Below are positions 27,706-37,122 of a stretch of 64,000 nt of DNA, one piece after another. How positions within the stretch are numbered: position 1 is the first letter of the stretch; each line of letters starts with the position of its first letter. Below the pieces are notes generated by a model, which was not told where the DNA came from, searched no databases, and saw only the letters and a list, made by a program, of their open reading frames with translations. The stretch lies in contig RDXX01000035.1 of NCBI GenBank assembly GCA_004292955.1, positions 1 to 64,000 on the forward strand, read 5' to 3'. The position numbers and the translations under genes are program-made. Origin of the DNA: Oscillatoriales cyanobacterium (GTDB taxonomy: Bacteria; Cyanobacteriota; Cyanobacteriia; Cyanobacteriales; Microcoleaceae).

Positions 27706-28088
27706 AGAGTTTCAGACTCAGGAAAATCGATATCGGTATTTCGATCGTGCCGATAGGCTGCAACATATTCCGTGACTTCATTCAACAACGGATTGCATCT
27801 CAAAAGAGGCGAAACATTCAACATCGGACGCGCCTCGTACCAAGCAATCCGATCGTCTATTTCTGGCTGATTATCCAGATAAAAGCTAATCGCATCAAAA
27901 ACTTGAGCACCCGTCACGAGTTGCAGTAACTTCTGTGGGATTTCTTCAGGCTTTATTCCTGATTTCCAAAACACCACAATATCCCGTACAGTCAATTGAG
28001 TACCTGCAATAATCGGTTCCCCCTGCAAAACTTCAAGATTGCGGGTGACATAGCGAGAAATACTTGTAGACGATAGCAAACTGGTCAT
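27702..28088 (-). CDS. DUF433-domain antitoxin
   Basis: 128 residues from ATG 28088, which has GAGG 6 bases upstream; a TTG start at 28106 is also open. The DUF433 winged helix is visible in RNLEVLQGEPIIAGTQLTVR, DIVVFWKSGIKPEEIPQKLL. The C-terminal 60 residues are a linker and a toxin-facing segment. It would regulate and neutralise a VapC-type PIN toxin, but only the first codons of that toxin remain. Confidence 0.78.
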   Translation of the reverse strand: MTSLLSSTSISRYVTRNLEVLQGEPIIAGTQLTVRDIVVFWKSGIKPEEIPQKLLQLVTGAQVFDAISFYLDNQPEIDDRIAWYEARPMLNVSPLLRCNPLLNEVTEYVAAYRHDRNTDIDFPESETL

Positions 28089-28211
28089 AACGACCTCATA
28101 AGACAATGTAAATCTGCCTTCATCTTAGCGTAGTGGACAGAAGATGCCCGCGTTCATTATTGTTTGATTCATTACGAACCTTTTTTATTATGTAATCGCC
28201 CGGACATGATA

Positions 28212-29240
28212 TTACGACAAAGATCCAGGAAACGGAGAAATAGTCTCGCAAAATGTCCTGACTGTGATTTTCCTACCTAAATCCTGAGCTAATAAATCGA
28301 TACCGTCAATAACTCGATCTGGTTCTGCAATACTTAAAATATCGTAGCATCTTTCCCGATAATCGGGACGCTCTTGGAAATACTGAATCGCTCGATTTAG
28401 CGGTTTCATAACTTGATAAGCTGCTTCAGCTTTGTCGATCGCCTCTTGGGGAATCGGACTCGCTAACCTTTGAATTGCCAAGTCGATTAAATCTCTAGAG
28501 TTTACCAGCTCGCTCGGCCATCTGTCTGCATTTGCTAACAGTTTTTCTGCTATAATATCGATTTGATTCAAGCAAGGAACAGGCGACCAATTAGGATAAT
28601 TTGGTTCGCCAAACTGAATTCGCCCTTCACAAACCATCTCGAATTTAATTGTAGTATCATCCACAATAACTGGAAATCTGATGCCGTATTGGTTTGATTG
28701 AATATCGTTGGGGAGAAAAATGCGATTGCGATTAGCAAAAATCGCATCATAGCCAGCTTCTGCCACTTTTCGGCGCAGGAGACTGTAGCCACCATCCATC
28801 GGACACATAAAGTCAATATCTTGGCTTAACCGATATTCCTCATGTTCCATACTTATCAGGGTTGGGCCACCAAAATAAGCGCGACATTCCTGCAAAAACT
28901 CGACATTCAAGTGGCTGAGTACAGTTAATATTTTTTGATGAATTTCACGTTTAAACATGGGTTTAAAATTTACCAGTTTTTCTGTTTCTTGGGGCTGGCC
29001 AATGCTTAATAGTTCCGCTACCAGCCAAGATTGATAATGTTGGCTAATTTGTTGAATAAAAATTAGTTCCTCAGAGTTGGGTTCTCCCAAAACTCCCCAA
29101 TAATGCCAGCCAGATTCGTAGCGACATAGCATTTCCGGGACACTCAGATTTTTGACATTAGCAATTTGCCAGCATATAGCCTGAAGAAATGGCATTTTTG
29201 CGGGGATTTTAAATGCGGTTGCTATTTCTTTATCGTTCAT
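28212..29240 (-). CDS. AbiEii/MenT-like nucleotidyltransferase domain protein
   Basis: 342 residues. An N-terminal helical part of about 115 residues precedes a nucleotidyltransferase core with GGPTLISMEHEEYRLSQDID, the GG-S/T and R-x-S-x-DID pattern of AbiEii/DUF1814 toxins. The later segment IDIIAEKLLANADRW with SRDLIDLAI is the conserved E-K-L and R-D-x-D region of the same group. Enzymes of this kind add nucleotides to tRNA or other targets and act as toxins or phage-defence effectors. It ends a three-gene co-directional set (28212-30012); its cognate antitoxin would be one of the two upstream genes. Confidence 0.7.
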   Translation of the reverse strand: MNDKEIATAFKIPAKMPFLQAICWQIANVKNLSVPEMLCRYESGWHYWGVLGEPNSEELIFIQQISQHYQSWLVAELLSIGQPQETEKLVNFKPMFKREIHQKILTVLSHLNVEFLQECRAYFGGPTLISMEHEEYRLSQDIDFMCPMDGGYSLLRRKVAEAGYDAIFANRNRIFLPNDIQSNQYGIRFPVIVDDTTIKFEMVCEGRIQFGEPNYPNWSPVPCLNQIDIIAEKLLANADRWPSELVNSRDLIDLAIQRLASPIPQEAIDKAEAAYQVMKPLNRAIQYFQERPDYRERCYDILSIAEPDRVIDGIDLLAQDLGRKITVRTFCETISPFPGSLS

Positions 29241-29261
29241 CTTCTTTGCAAAACTCCTTCT

Positions 29262-29651
29262 CTATTCCATTTGCAAATACTCCAACACCAGCAGTCGCAA
29301 ATAGTCTAGCATTCGGATATAAGACCGCATTTGAAGATAGCCCGATCGCATCTCATGATAAAAATTAGCAATCGCAGAACGATCGAACACCCGAAGGTGA
29401 TGTAAGTCTGCGATCGCTTCCTCGCGAATTTCAACCCCTGCGCTAGTCTCAATCTGACTAGCATAACCACGAATACTGACTGTCACTAACTCAAGCTCCT
29501 CCAGAAATGAAAACTCTTCCTCGGAACCAAGATAGTTCTGAGCTATCTCTTTGCGCTCTGATTTAGTGTTTTGATAGTCAACCGTCAACTGTGCCAAAAG
29601 CTGCACAATAATATCTTGCTGAATCGCTAACTTGTTTTGAACTTGTGTCAT
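29262..29651 (-). CDS. Unknown helical protein, middle gene of the AbiEii-like operon
   Basis: 129 residues from ATG 29651, which follows the stop of the previous gene by a few bases and has GAGGAAT as ribosome binding site inside that gene's end. The chain is almost all helix, with heptad-like spacing (LAIQQDIIVQLLAQLTVDYQ, then ELELVTVSIRGYASQI). No catalytic motif is seen. It may be an antitoxin or adaptor for the nucleotidyltransferase by position only. Confidence 0.6.
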   Translation of the reverse strand: MTQVQNKLAIQQDIIVQLLAQLTVDYQNTKSERKEIAQNYLGSEEEFSFLEELELVTVSIRGYASQIETSAGVEIREEAIADLHHLRVFDRSAIANFYHEMRSGYLQMRSYIRMLDYLRLLVLEYLQME

Positions 29652-29655
29652 ATTT

Positions 29656-30012
29656 CTATTCCTCATTGATGCCATAAGTCACGATTTTTTCAACACCATA
29701 CCGATCGGATCGAACAATTAAAAACTCATTTCCCTTTCTGTAAACAGCGGCTCCATCCTGCCGATATCCCGTGCGAGGAACTCTTACAGCACCTCTAGTG
29801 CTGAAGTTGTGTGCCTTACGCAGATATTTGAGTGGATCGAATCCTTTTCTTTGTGAATGGTCTAACACACTTTGGGCCACAGTTCGATAAGTTCCTCTAT
29901 CCCATTCAGACAGATATTGCTGTAGTTCAATAACTTCAGTGTTGGAATAGTCTTCAAACAGTTGATCTAGATAAGGATCTACAGATGATTCGTCTGGCAT
30001 TTTCACTTTCAT
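29656..30012 (-). CDS. Unknown small protein, first gene of the AbiEii-like operon
   Basis: 118 residues. The first half is acidic and helical (YLDQLFEDYSNTEVIELQQY), the second half basic and beta-rich (AHNFSTRGAVRVPRTGYRQD, GAAVYRKGNEFLIVR). The switch from acidic to basic is typical of small nucleic-acid-binding or antitoxin proteins. I do not recognise the family. A start at MPDESS (30000) is also possible. Confidence 0.6.
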   Translation of the reverse strand: MKVKMPDESSVDPYLDQLFEDYSNTEVIELQQYLSEWDRGTYRTVAQSVLDHSQRKGFDPLKYLRKAHNFSTRGAVRVPRTGYRQDGAAVYRKGNEFLIVRSDRYGVEKIVTYGINEE

Positions 30013-30170
30013 TCCAGAGGATATTACTGATTATAGCTTTCTAGGAAAAAGATCGATCGCCTTTTAGATTAAATCCGCTCTTCATCGGAATGATTCATCT
30101 CTCTGATCTCTTCCTCTGTGTTCTCTGCGTACTCTGTGGTTAAATCAATCCGATCCAATCAGAATTGATA

Positions 30171-31379
30171 TTACCTCTTAACAACCGCCCACTGAGTCAC
30201 CGGTGCAAGCGGTTTCCAACCCTGAAAAGAACCGATCGCACCAACCCGCTGAATCCCAATTCTAATCAGTTCCCCACCATGCAAAGAATGCCATTGCAAA
30301 ATCTTAAGTTCGCTTTCAATCGTCACCGCATTCACCACCAAACGCCCGCCTTCACCCAAAGCATTCCAACAAGTTTCTAGCAAACCTTCTGCGGTGACAC
30401 CGCCACCGATGAAAATAGCATCTGGTTGAGGCAAATTTGCCAAAGCATCCGGTGCTGAACCCGTGATAATTTTGAGTTCCGAAACACCCAAATTAGAGGC
30501 ATTTTCAGCGATGTATTGCAGTCGAGTTGGATGGCGCTCGATCGCGATCGCCCGACAACTCCGATGACTCCGCATCCACTCAATCGCGATCGAACCGCAG
30601 CCCGCGCCCACATCCCACAGCAACTCCCCCGGAATCGGCGCTAACGCCGACAGCGTAACGGCTCTAACCTCCCGTTTTGTCAACTGTCCATCGTGGCGAT
30701 AGGCTGCATCCGGTAAGCCGGAGGTGCGGGAAACAATCAGAGTTTCGCGATCGGCTGTAACTGCAATGGCGATCGCATTCAAATCGGCTAAATCCGTCGC
30801 ATTCCAAGCTGCTGCAACTCCCTCGATCCGCCGTTCCGCCTCCGACCCCATCCGCTCGAACACGGTCATCAAACTGCTGCCAAACCCGCGCTGTGTCAAC
30901 AATTCGGCGACCTTTCCCGGCGTGTGTCGATCGGCACTCAAGACTAGCAACCGCGCACCGGGAGAGAAACTAAGGGCGATCGAGGCGATCGGGCGATTTG
31001 TTAAGCTGAAAGTCTCAACATCCGCCAGAGGCCAACCCAAACGGGCGCAAGCCAGACTAAAAGCCGATGCTGCGGGAATCACAGTCATTTCGGCGATCGG
31101 AATCCGGCGCGACAGCGTGACACCAATCCCGTGACACATCGGATCGCCACTTGCGAGCACGCAAACAGCCTCTGGGCGACGGCTGATGATGCTGTCAACT
31201 GTGGTTTGTAGTGGTGAAGCCCAAACTAATTTTTCGCGGGTGTCGTCGGTGGGTAGCATTGCGAGGTGACGCGCGCCACCGACAACGATTTTAGATCGAT
31301 CGAGTAACGAAAGGGCGATCGAACTCAATCCCGAAAGTCCGTCTTCGCCAATTCCCACCACCGAAAGCCATTTGTGCAT
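30171..31379 (-). CDS. cobL: Precorrin-6Y C5,15-methyltransferase (CbiE-CbiT fusion)
   Basis: Methylates precorrin-6B at C5 and C15 and decarboxylates the acetate side chain, in cobalamin synthesis. The 402 residues hold two enzymes: CbiE (1-200; GIGEDGLSGLSS opening, VLASGDPMCHGIG) and CbiT (210-400; the SAM motif DVGAGCGSIAIEWMRS, then AIFIGGG). The join is at QLTKREVRAVTLSALAP, the usual start of the CbiT half. No other cobalamin gene is adjacent. Contains several HIP1-like sites in its coding DNA. Confidence 0.93.
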   Translation of the reverse strand: MHKWLSVVGIGEDGLSGLSSIALSLLDRSKIVVGGARHLAMLPTDDTREKLVWASPLQTTVDSIISRRPEAVCVLASGDPMCHGIGVTLSRRIPIAEMTVIPAASAFSLACARLGWPLADVETFSLTNRPIASIALSFSPGARLLVLSADRHTPGKVAELLTQRGFGSSLMTVFERMGSEAERRIEGVAAAWNATDLADLNAIAIAVTADRETLIVSRTSGLPDAAYRHDGQLTKREVRAVTLSALAPIPGELLWDVGAGCGSIAIEWMRSHRSCRAIAIERHPTRLQYIAENASNLGVSELKIITGSAPDALANLPQPDAIFIGGGVTAEGLLETCWNALGEGGRLVVNAVTIESELKILQWHSLHGGELIRIGIQRVGAIGSFQGWKPLAPVTQWAVVKR

Positions 31380-31399
31380 TGCGCCCTGACTGCTAATTA

Positions 31400-31897
31400 C
31401 TACTTATCGATTCTAAAGAATAATATGGGATTTTCATTGACAATCCTTTCTTCTACTTGTCTCATCCCGAGTCTGGCTGCTAATTTGCATGATTCAATGT
31501 TTGGGCGATCGCAACTTGCAACCAGATAATCTAATCCAAGTCCATCAAAACCATACTCTAATATTTTGGTGGATGCTTCAGTAGCGTAGCCTTTTTTAAT
31601 AGCTTTCGGCAACAGCGCATAGACCAACTGCGGCTGCGGTTCCTCAAAAAAATACCACAACCCCACAAATCCAATAACTTCGCGATCGTTCTTTCTCTCG
31701 ATAAACCACAAGCCGAATTTCTTTTCTCCAAACAGTTGTTCGTTCTGTTCGATCATTTCTTCCACTGGATCTAGCGACCAAATTTGACCGTCGCACAAAT
31801 ATCTCCTGACATAGGAATCGGTAAAAATGGCGTGCAGCTTGTTGAGATCGTTCTCTACAATCGGTGTCAAAATCAATCTATCAGTTTCAAGTATCAT
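31400..31897 (-). CDS. GNAT-family N-acetyltransferase (RimJ/RimL type)
   Basis: 165 residues from ATG 31897; the frame opens at a TTG six codons earlier. The opening ILETDRLILTPIVENDL, the middle VIGFVGLWYFFEEPQPQLVYAL and the acetyl-CoA segment KGYATEASTKILEYGFDGLGLD fit the RimJ/RimL-like branch, which often acetylates protein N-termini or small amines. Its substrate is not evident. It is 20 bp from cobL on the same strand and could be co-transcribed with it. Confidence 0.85.
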   Translation of the reverse strand: MILETDRLILTPIVENDLNKLHAIFTDSYVRRYLCDGQIWSLDPVEEMIEQNEQLFGEKKFGLWFIERKNDREVIGFVGLWYFFEEPQPQLVYALLPKAIKKGYATEASTKILEYGFDGLGLDYLVASCDRPNIESCKLAARLGMRQVEERIVNENPILFFRIDK

Positions 31898-32139
31898 TGG
31901 ACTTCTATTTGTCAACAGTTCGCAAACTTATAAAACCTGATTCACCAAATATCTAGTCTACCATGATATTATATCCGATCGATTAACCATACAGTGCGAT
32001 CTAGAAGCTCGCACTAGACAATATCGAAATTTTAATATATTTTATCGAACCCTATGCCAATTTTGTTTTTGGCATACAGAAATAGATCGATCGCCCTTAG
32101 AGGCAAGTAACTTTTGAGGAAAGTGCGATCGAAAGAACA

Positions 32140-32880
32140 ATGAGAGACTGGCATCAGTTTGATCGAAAACAAAAAATAATCACCGTCGGCTACGGAACCT
32201 CAGTTGCGCTGGTACTGGTAGCAATTGGTTGTACCGCGTGGGATGCGATCGTGGTGACGGCAGGCATCTTTAAAACCACTCTCGGTATCTTTAAAACAAC
32301 TCCTTGTCTGGCTTACAAATTTGAAGACGTTAACCCTTTAATTGCAGGTAAAAACGTTAAACTAAAAATCGGGGAAGGCAGCGGTTCAGATTGCGGAGTA
32401 TCTGAGTTCGCATTGTTGGTAAAACCAGCAGTTTGGTCATCACAAGATACCAAAGTTATCCAACTTTCCCAAGATGGAACTGTGACGGGAATTGCGCCGG
32501 GAAAGTTTACCGTGTTGGCAAAAACAGGACAAAAAACACTCTTGATGTCTGGTGTTGTTTATCCGCCAGATTGGGATGTTCGGATTCAGCCAGAAGTGGC
32601 GACAGTGCGCGTGGGCGATCGCATTACCTTTGAAATGATCGCCTCTGATTCAAAAGGCAATTTGCTACCCCCATTAACTTTCGGGCTGCGGACTCCAGAT
32701 TATCAGGAACCGGGGCCTGGTGCGCCAACCAAGCCTCCGAATTCGCGGCCGTTACTCGATCGCACCTTTCATCATATGGGCGCGCAACCGGGCACGTTTC
32801 GGGCGCTGCGCCCCGGAAAGATTGCGATTACGGGTAAAATGGGCGATCGGATAAAATCAGCCCAATTAACTATCAAATAA
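32140..32880 (+). CDS. Membrane-anchored protein with Ig-like (BIG2-type) domain
   Basis: 246 residues. A single membrane segment lies at 18-40 (VALVLVAIGCTAWDAIVV), after a short charged N-terminus, so the rest is probably periplasmic. The part around 100-135 (VWSSQDTKVIQLSQDGTVTG and IAPGKFTVLAK) is a bacterial Ig-like fold of the BIG2 type, with a second weaker one from about 150 to the end (VATVRVGDRITFEM, GTFRALRPGKIAITG). Function unknown; such domains mediate adhesion or structural contacts. It stands alone and is followed by a terminator. Confidence 0.7.
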   Translation: MRDWHQFDRKQKIITVGYGTSVALVLVAIGCTAWDAIVVTAGIFKTTLGIFKTTPCLAYKFEDVNPLIAGKNVKLKIGEGSGSDCGVSEFALLVKPAVWSSQDTKVIQLSQDGTVTGIAPGKFTVLAKTGQKTLLMSGVVYPPDWDVRIQPEVATVRVGDRITFEMIASDSKGNLLPPLTFGLRTPDYQEPGPGAPTKPPNSRPLLDRTFHHMGAQPGTFRALRPGKIAITGKMGDRIKSAQLTIK

Positions 32881-32882
32881 AA

Positions 32883-32904
32883 CAACAAGTTTTGTTGCTT
32901 TTTT
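32883..32904 (+). terminator. Rho-independent terminator
   Basis: CAACAA and TTGTTG pair across a 3-base loop, followed by CTTTTTT, directly after the stop at 32880. Confidence 0.75.
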
Positions 32905-32951
32905 ATGAATGTAGGCGACCGCATAATTTTGACAGTTGCTGCTTATACACC

Positions 32952-33053
32952 AATACGGTTTACTTAGAATAGTCCGAAGAGAGGAACGAAGCAATCTCCG
33001 TATCTATTTATCATAGGGTTTTACCCTCAGGGCGGTCTTAAGTAAACGGTATT
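32952..33053. mobile_element. Short inverted-repeat element (about 102 bp)
   Basis: The left end AATACGGTTTACTTA faces the right end TAAGTAAACGGTATT. The interior includes GAGGAACGAAGCAATCTCC, a phrase seen in dispersed repeats of other bacteria. It is too short to code. No target duplication is certain. It may be a MITE or the fused ends of a lost insertion sequence. Confidence 0.55.
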
Positions 33054-33255
33054 AGATTATAAGCTGTCTAGCCTCTAAATTGTAGATTTTGGGGCGGGCT
33101 AGAAGCCTACCCCACAAGAGTTTTAAAACCCGGAGAAACCCCCTAACCCCGCTTAGGTCGGGGGGACAAGAGCCTTCTCAAAGTTTCCCTTTTTAAGGGG
33201 GATTTAGGGGGATCTGAATTTGAGGTGAAATGTTGAATATTTAATTAGTTAATTC

Positions 33256-35016
33256 CTACTTCCAACCCAACCACCTTAACAAAGGCACAACCAAATAATG
33301 ACTAACTCCCAAACAAAGCCCGATCGCACTTCCCAACAAACCAAAAAATGCAATTGAACTCCCAATCTGCAACCAGCCGAAGGGATAACCAGACGAAAGA
33401 TCCAAAATTCCTAAAAAACTCCCTGGAAAAATGCTCAAAGCATTCAAAAATAGAAACATTCCCGTCGAACAAGCAGCCACCACCAAAGCGTGCGCTAATT
33501 GGTGACTCCGCAAACCCATGCCGATGGTTAAAGTGGCGATCGCAAATGCCCCCAAAATAATCCCCTGCACGCCGCTAAAAGCAGTCGCTTCCATCCAGCA
33601 CAAACTCGCCAACAAATAGCCCTGAGCACCCATCAATCCCGACAGCCAATACTGTTTTTGCTGGCGAAAACTCCCCGCATCCGTCAAACCTATCGCAGTG
33701 CCCCAGCCCGCAAAAGCAAACAAGAGCACTTCCGGGCCGACATTAAAACTCATATAAGGAATTAATTGGTGCAAACCTTCATTCAAAAAACTCGCAAATT
33801 CCGGGCCAATAGGCGAAGCATAGGCCAAAACCAAACCGCCGATCGCCCCTGCGGATCCACCAACCCCACCGAGCACCATTTCCCAGCCCGTATCCAGAGA
33901 AGCTACTACAAGTTGGGCGATCGCGCCGAACACCAAAACCGTCAAACTTGCCGTTTTTTGCGCCGTCGCCACCACTACTTGCCGGCCAAATTCCACAATA
34001 GCTTGACTGACTGGGGCTAACGCAATTTTGCCCTTACTCTTAGCATAAATATCTTGCAAACGCGATCGAACATCCGCAGCCGAAGCCGGACGCTGCTGTA
34101 TATTCGATCGCACCATATCATCCAACAAATTAGCAAAAGCCGGACTCACAGACACAATGTGGCGCCACCGCAACTCCCCCGTCATCGGATCTTCAATTTC
34201 CGCAGGATATTTCCCTGTCAGTAAATGAATGCAAGTCCGCCCCAAAGCATAAAAATCCGTCGCCGGTACCACACCGCCGCCCACAATTTGTTCCGGCGGG
34301 CTGTACCCAGGCGAAATCAACCGCGTCGAAGAAGCAGAATCTTTCCCCATTGGTTCGACACCGCCCATTTGTTTAACTCCCCCAAAGTCGATCGTCACCA
34401 ATTGCAAACCGCCCAAACCCTTGCTCAGCAACACTTGGGGCGACTCCGGGTCTCGCAGCATCAAATTGGAGGGTTTAATGTCGCGGTGAATAATCTGACA
34501 CCGATGCAACTCCTCTAAAATTTGCACAGCTTGACTCAGCCAGCTAAACACCCATTCCTGCGGACATCCCTGAGGGTGATCTTCAAGAATTTCTTCTAAA
34601 GTTTTGCCGTGAATCTTTTCCATTACCAAACAAGGTAAGCGCCTCCCTGTGGCATTTCCATCCCCGCCTCCCAAATTTTGGGTTTGGACGTGAAAATAAC
34701 CGTCCGGCTCGACTCTTGGAACGCCGGGGTGCCGCAAAATTGCCAAAACCCAAGCTTCTTGCTCGAACAGTTTTAGCGCTTTCGGAGAAGTTTCGAGCAA
34801 CAATTTGAGGACGCGCTCGGTTTGAGTTTCTGCGTCCCAAACTGTGTAGATAGCTGCAAAACCCCCGGTACCGAGCCCTTGTAGAGGTATGTAGCGATTT
34901 TTTAGCCGCAGCGGAGTCCCGCAACTCTGACAAAAATTGTTGCCCCAAGTCTGAGGGTAAGGCCTTGGGCAATCTGGATTGATGCAGTGGACGGCTTGTG
35001 AAGGGGGGTGAGGCAC
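33256..35016 (-). CDS. Serine/threonine protein kinase with zinc ribbon and membrane tail
   Basis: 586 residues, GTG start. The N-terminus carries four cysteines (C11, C16, C29, C32) as a zinc ribbon, a mark of cyanobacterial SpkB-type kinases. The kinase domain (about 43-320) has the glycine loop GLGTGGFAAIY, lysine K71, the catalytic loop IIHRDIKPSN (H177-D179) and DFG at 210-212. The last 200 residues contain several hydrophobic segments that probably cross the membrane four to six times. It likely senses a redox or envelope signal; the target is unknown. It is single. Confidence 0.9.
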   Translation of the reverse strand: MPHPPSQAVHCINPDCPRPYPQTWGNNFCQSCGTPLRLKNRYIPLQGLGTGGFAAIYTVWDAETQTERVLKLLLETSPKALKLFEQEAWVLAILRHPGVPRVEPDGYFHVQTQNLGGGDGNATGRRLPCLVMEKIHGKTLEEILEDHPQGCPQEWVFSWLSQAVQILEELHRCQIIHRDIKPSNLMLRDPESPQVLLSKGLGGLQLVTIDFGGVKQMGGVEPMGKDSASSTRLISPGYSPPEQIVGGGVVPATDFYALGRTCIHLLTGKYPAEIEDPMTGELRWRHIVSVSPAFANLLDDMVRSNIQQRPASAADVRSRLQDIYAKSKGKIALAPVSQAIVEFGRQVVVATAQKTASLTVLVFGAIAQLVVASLDTGWEMVLGGVGGSAGAIGGLVLAYASPIGPEFASFLNEGLHQLIPYMSFNVGPEVLLFAFAGWGTAIGLTDAGSFRQQKQYWLSGLMGAQGYLLASLCWMEATAFSGVQGIILGAFAIATLTIGMGLRSHQLAHALVVAACSTGMFLFLNALSIFPGSFLGILDLSSGYPFGWLQIGSSIAFFGLLGSAIGLCLGVSHYLVVPLLRWLGWK

Positions 35017-35130
35017 AACCAGAGTAAAGATGGGGCTAGATATCCATAGTAGACTTACGTGCAGCTAACGCAGAAACCCGGTTTGCCGCACAAGTCCTGT
35101 CCATATTATGTGCTATGCTGCCGACTTTTA

Positions 35131-35196
35131 GGTACGTTGTTGGGCTTTAGCCCTCTTCTAATATATGTAAAGAGGGCTGAAGCCCAACAACGTACC
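35131..35196. repeat. Nested palindrome (core GGGCTTTAGCCC)
   Basis: GGTACGTTGTTGGGCTTTAG faces its complement ending CAACAACGTACC, with the same arm plan as 4029-4095 but different bases in the core. Confidence 0.8.
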
Positions 35197-35409
35197 TTTG
35201 GAGTTCTATAAGTATTTATAACTAATTTTTTCCTACCCCCAACCCAAAATTTAATATCTAAAATTTAATCGATCTCCACCATGATTTAAGTATTTATGAC
35301 TAATTTTTTCTCCTTCTCCAATCTAAAATCTAAAATTTAAAATCTAAAATCTCATCGATCCCCAACCCTTAGCCCTGCATCCTTCGCCACTTTTGTTTGA
35401 TAAGATATG

Positions 35410-35432
35410 TTACATAAAATTTCCTAATGTAA
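35410..35432 (+). promoter_or_regulatory. Candidate RbcR/CbbR-type operator upstream of rbcL
   Basis: TTACAT and ATGTAA form an inverted repeat spaced by 11 bases. Inside it, ATAAAATTTCCTAAT at 35414-35428 differs at one base from the reported cyanobacterial RbcR pattern ATTA(G/A)-N5-(C/T)TAAT. It lies about 130 bp before the rbcL start codon. Recognised by eye only. Confidence 0.4.
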
Positions 35433-35556
35433 AGCTAAATAAACAATACTTATGATGATTAAAAGAATATTAAAATTGTAACGCGCCACTTTATTGATAT
35501 ATTTCTAAGAGCCTGCGATCGGGCAAAAAAATTAAGCGAATACTAGGAAGCGAGAT

Positions 35557-36987
35557 ATGGCTTACGCGCAAACCCAAACTCAATCAAAGGCTGGGTATAA
35601 AGCCGGAGTTCAAGACTATAAACTAACGTATTACACACCGGACTACACGCCGAAAGATACAGATATTTTGGCAGCATTCCGCGTCACACCTCAGCCAGGA
35701 GTTCCCCCAGAAGAAGCTGGAGCTGCTGTGGCCGCTGAATCTTCCACCGGTACATGGACAACTGTGTGGACTGACCTCCTGACCGACCTCGACCGCTACA
35801 AAGGTCGCTGCTACGACATCGAGCCAGTTCCCGGTGAAGACAACCAATACATCTGCTTCATCGCTTATCCTTTGGATTTGTTTGAAGAAGGTTCCGTCAC
35901 CAACTTGCTGACCTCTTTGGTTGGTAACGTTTTCGGTTTCAAAGCTCTGCGTGCTCTGCGGTTAGAAGACTTGCGGATTCCCATTGCTTACCTGAAAACA
36001 TTCCAAGGCCCTCCTCACGGTATTACCGTTGAGCGCGACAAATTGAACAAGTACGGCCGTCCTTTGCTGGGTTGTACAATTAAGCCCAAATTGGGTCTGT
36101 CTGCTAAGAACTACGGCCGCGCCGTTTACGAAGTTCTACGCGGCGGTTTGGACTTCACCAAAGACGACGAAAACATCAACTCGCAACCGTTCATGCGTTG
36201 GCGCGATCGTTTCTTGTTCGTTCAAGAAGCTATTGAAAAAGCTCAAGCAGAAACCGGCGAAGTCAAGGGTCACTACTTAAACGTAACCGCCCCTACCTTT
36301 GAAGAAATGATGGAACGGGCTGAGTTCGCCAAAGAAATCAAAACCCCCATCATCATGCACGACTACCTCACCGGTGGTTTCACTGCAAACACCAGCTTGG
36401 CCAAATGGTGCCGTCGCAACGGTATTCTGTTGCACATTCACCGCGCCATGCACGCCGTGATCGATCGTCAAAAGAACCACGGTATCCACTTCCGCGTGCT
36501 TGCCAAGTGCTTGCGGATGTCCGGCGGCGACCACCTGCACTCCGGTACAGTTGTGGGCAAACTCGAAGGCGAAAAAGGCATCACGATGGGCTTCGTAGAC
36601 TTGATGCGCGAAGACCACATCGAAGAAGACCGCAGCCGCGGTATTTACTTCACCCAAGATTGGGCCTCCATGCCTGGTGTCATGCCAGTTGCTTCCGGTG
36701 GTATCCACATCTGGCACATGCCAGCCTTGGTTGAAATCTTCGGCGACGACTCCTGCTTGCAGTTCGGCGGCGGCACCTTGGGCCACCCTTGGGGTAACGC
36801 ACCTGGTGCAGCAGCTAACCGCGTTGCATTGGAAGCTTGCGTTCAAGCTCGTAACGAAGGCCGCAACTTGATGCGCGAAGGCGGAGACATCATTCGCGAA
36901 GCTTGCAAATGGAGCCCTGAATTGGCTGTTGCTTGCGAACTCTGGAAAGAAATCAAGTTTGAGTTCGAGGCAATGGATACCGTTTGA
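35557..36987 (+). CDS. rbcL: RuBisCO large subunit (form IB)
   Basis: Fixes CO2 onto ribulose-1,5-bisphosphate, in the carboxysome. 476 residues, full length. The activation lysine is in [17 protein letters not shown], loop 6 is at [12 protein letters not shown], and the N-terminal [17 protein letters not shown] is typical of form IB. It begins the operon rbcL-rbcX-rbcS. Codon usage is strongly biased to C- and preferred T-ending codons, as expected for an abundant protein. Confidence 0.99.
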   Translation: MAYAQTQTQSKAGYKAGVQDYKLTYYTPDYTPKDTDILAAFRVTPQPGVPPEEAGAAVAAESSTGTWTTVWTDLLTDLDRYKGRCYDIEPVPGEDNQYICFIAYPLDLFEEGSVTNLLTSLVGNVFGFKALRALRLEDLRIPIAYLKTFQGPPHGITVERDKLNKYGRPLLGCTIKPKLGLSAKNYGRAVYEVLRGGLDFTKDDENINSQPFMRWRDRFLFVQEAIEKAQAETGEVKGHYLNVTAPTFEEMMERAEFAKEIKTPIIMHDYLTGGFTANTSLAKWCRRNGILLHIHRAMHAVIDRQKNHGIHFRVLAKCLRMSGGDHLHSGTVVGKLEGEKGITMGFVDLMREDHIEEDRSRGIYFTQDWASMPGVMPVASGGIHIWHMPALVEIFGDDSCLQFGGGTLGHPWGNAPGAAANRVALEACVQARNEGRNLMREGGDIIREACKWSPELAVACELWKEIKFEFEAMDTV

Positions 36988-37122
36988 TGATTTTTGGTTA
37001 GAGATTTTAAGTTTTAGGTCGCAAACTTGCTGTTAAGTCTTTATCTTTGAAGAAGATTTACAAGTAAGTTTGCATCCAAAATCTAAAATTCAAAACCTAA
37101 AATTTGAGGGAGCTGGGGTCAA

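Larger units (their letters stand above)
32881..33255. other. Repeat-filled region between convergent genes
   Basis: Besides the terminator and the element at 32952-33053, it holds one copy of the dispersed repeat TTAAGGGGGATTTAGGGGGA near 33193-33215 and a GGGGCGGGCTAGAAGCC stretch. No gene. Confidence 0.5.
35017..35556. other. Upstream region of rbcL
   Basis: 540 bp with no gene. It holds the nested palindrome at 35131-35196, two short heptamer arrays (TCTAAAA type) near 35255 and 35322-35353, and the AT-rich rbc promoter region from about 35395 on. Confidence 0.6.

Noticed and set aside
36277-36846. 189-residue minus-strand frame inside rbcL
   Set aside because: Antisense of a highly biased gene; such long shadows are expected from its codon usage.
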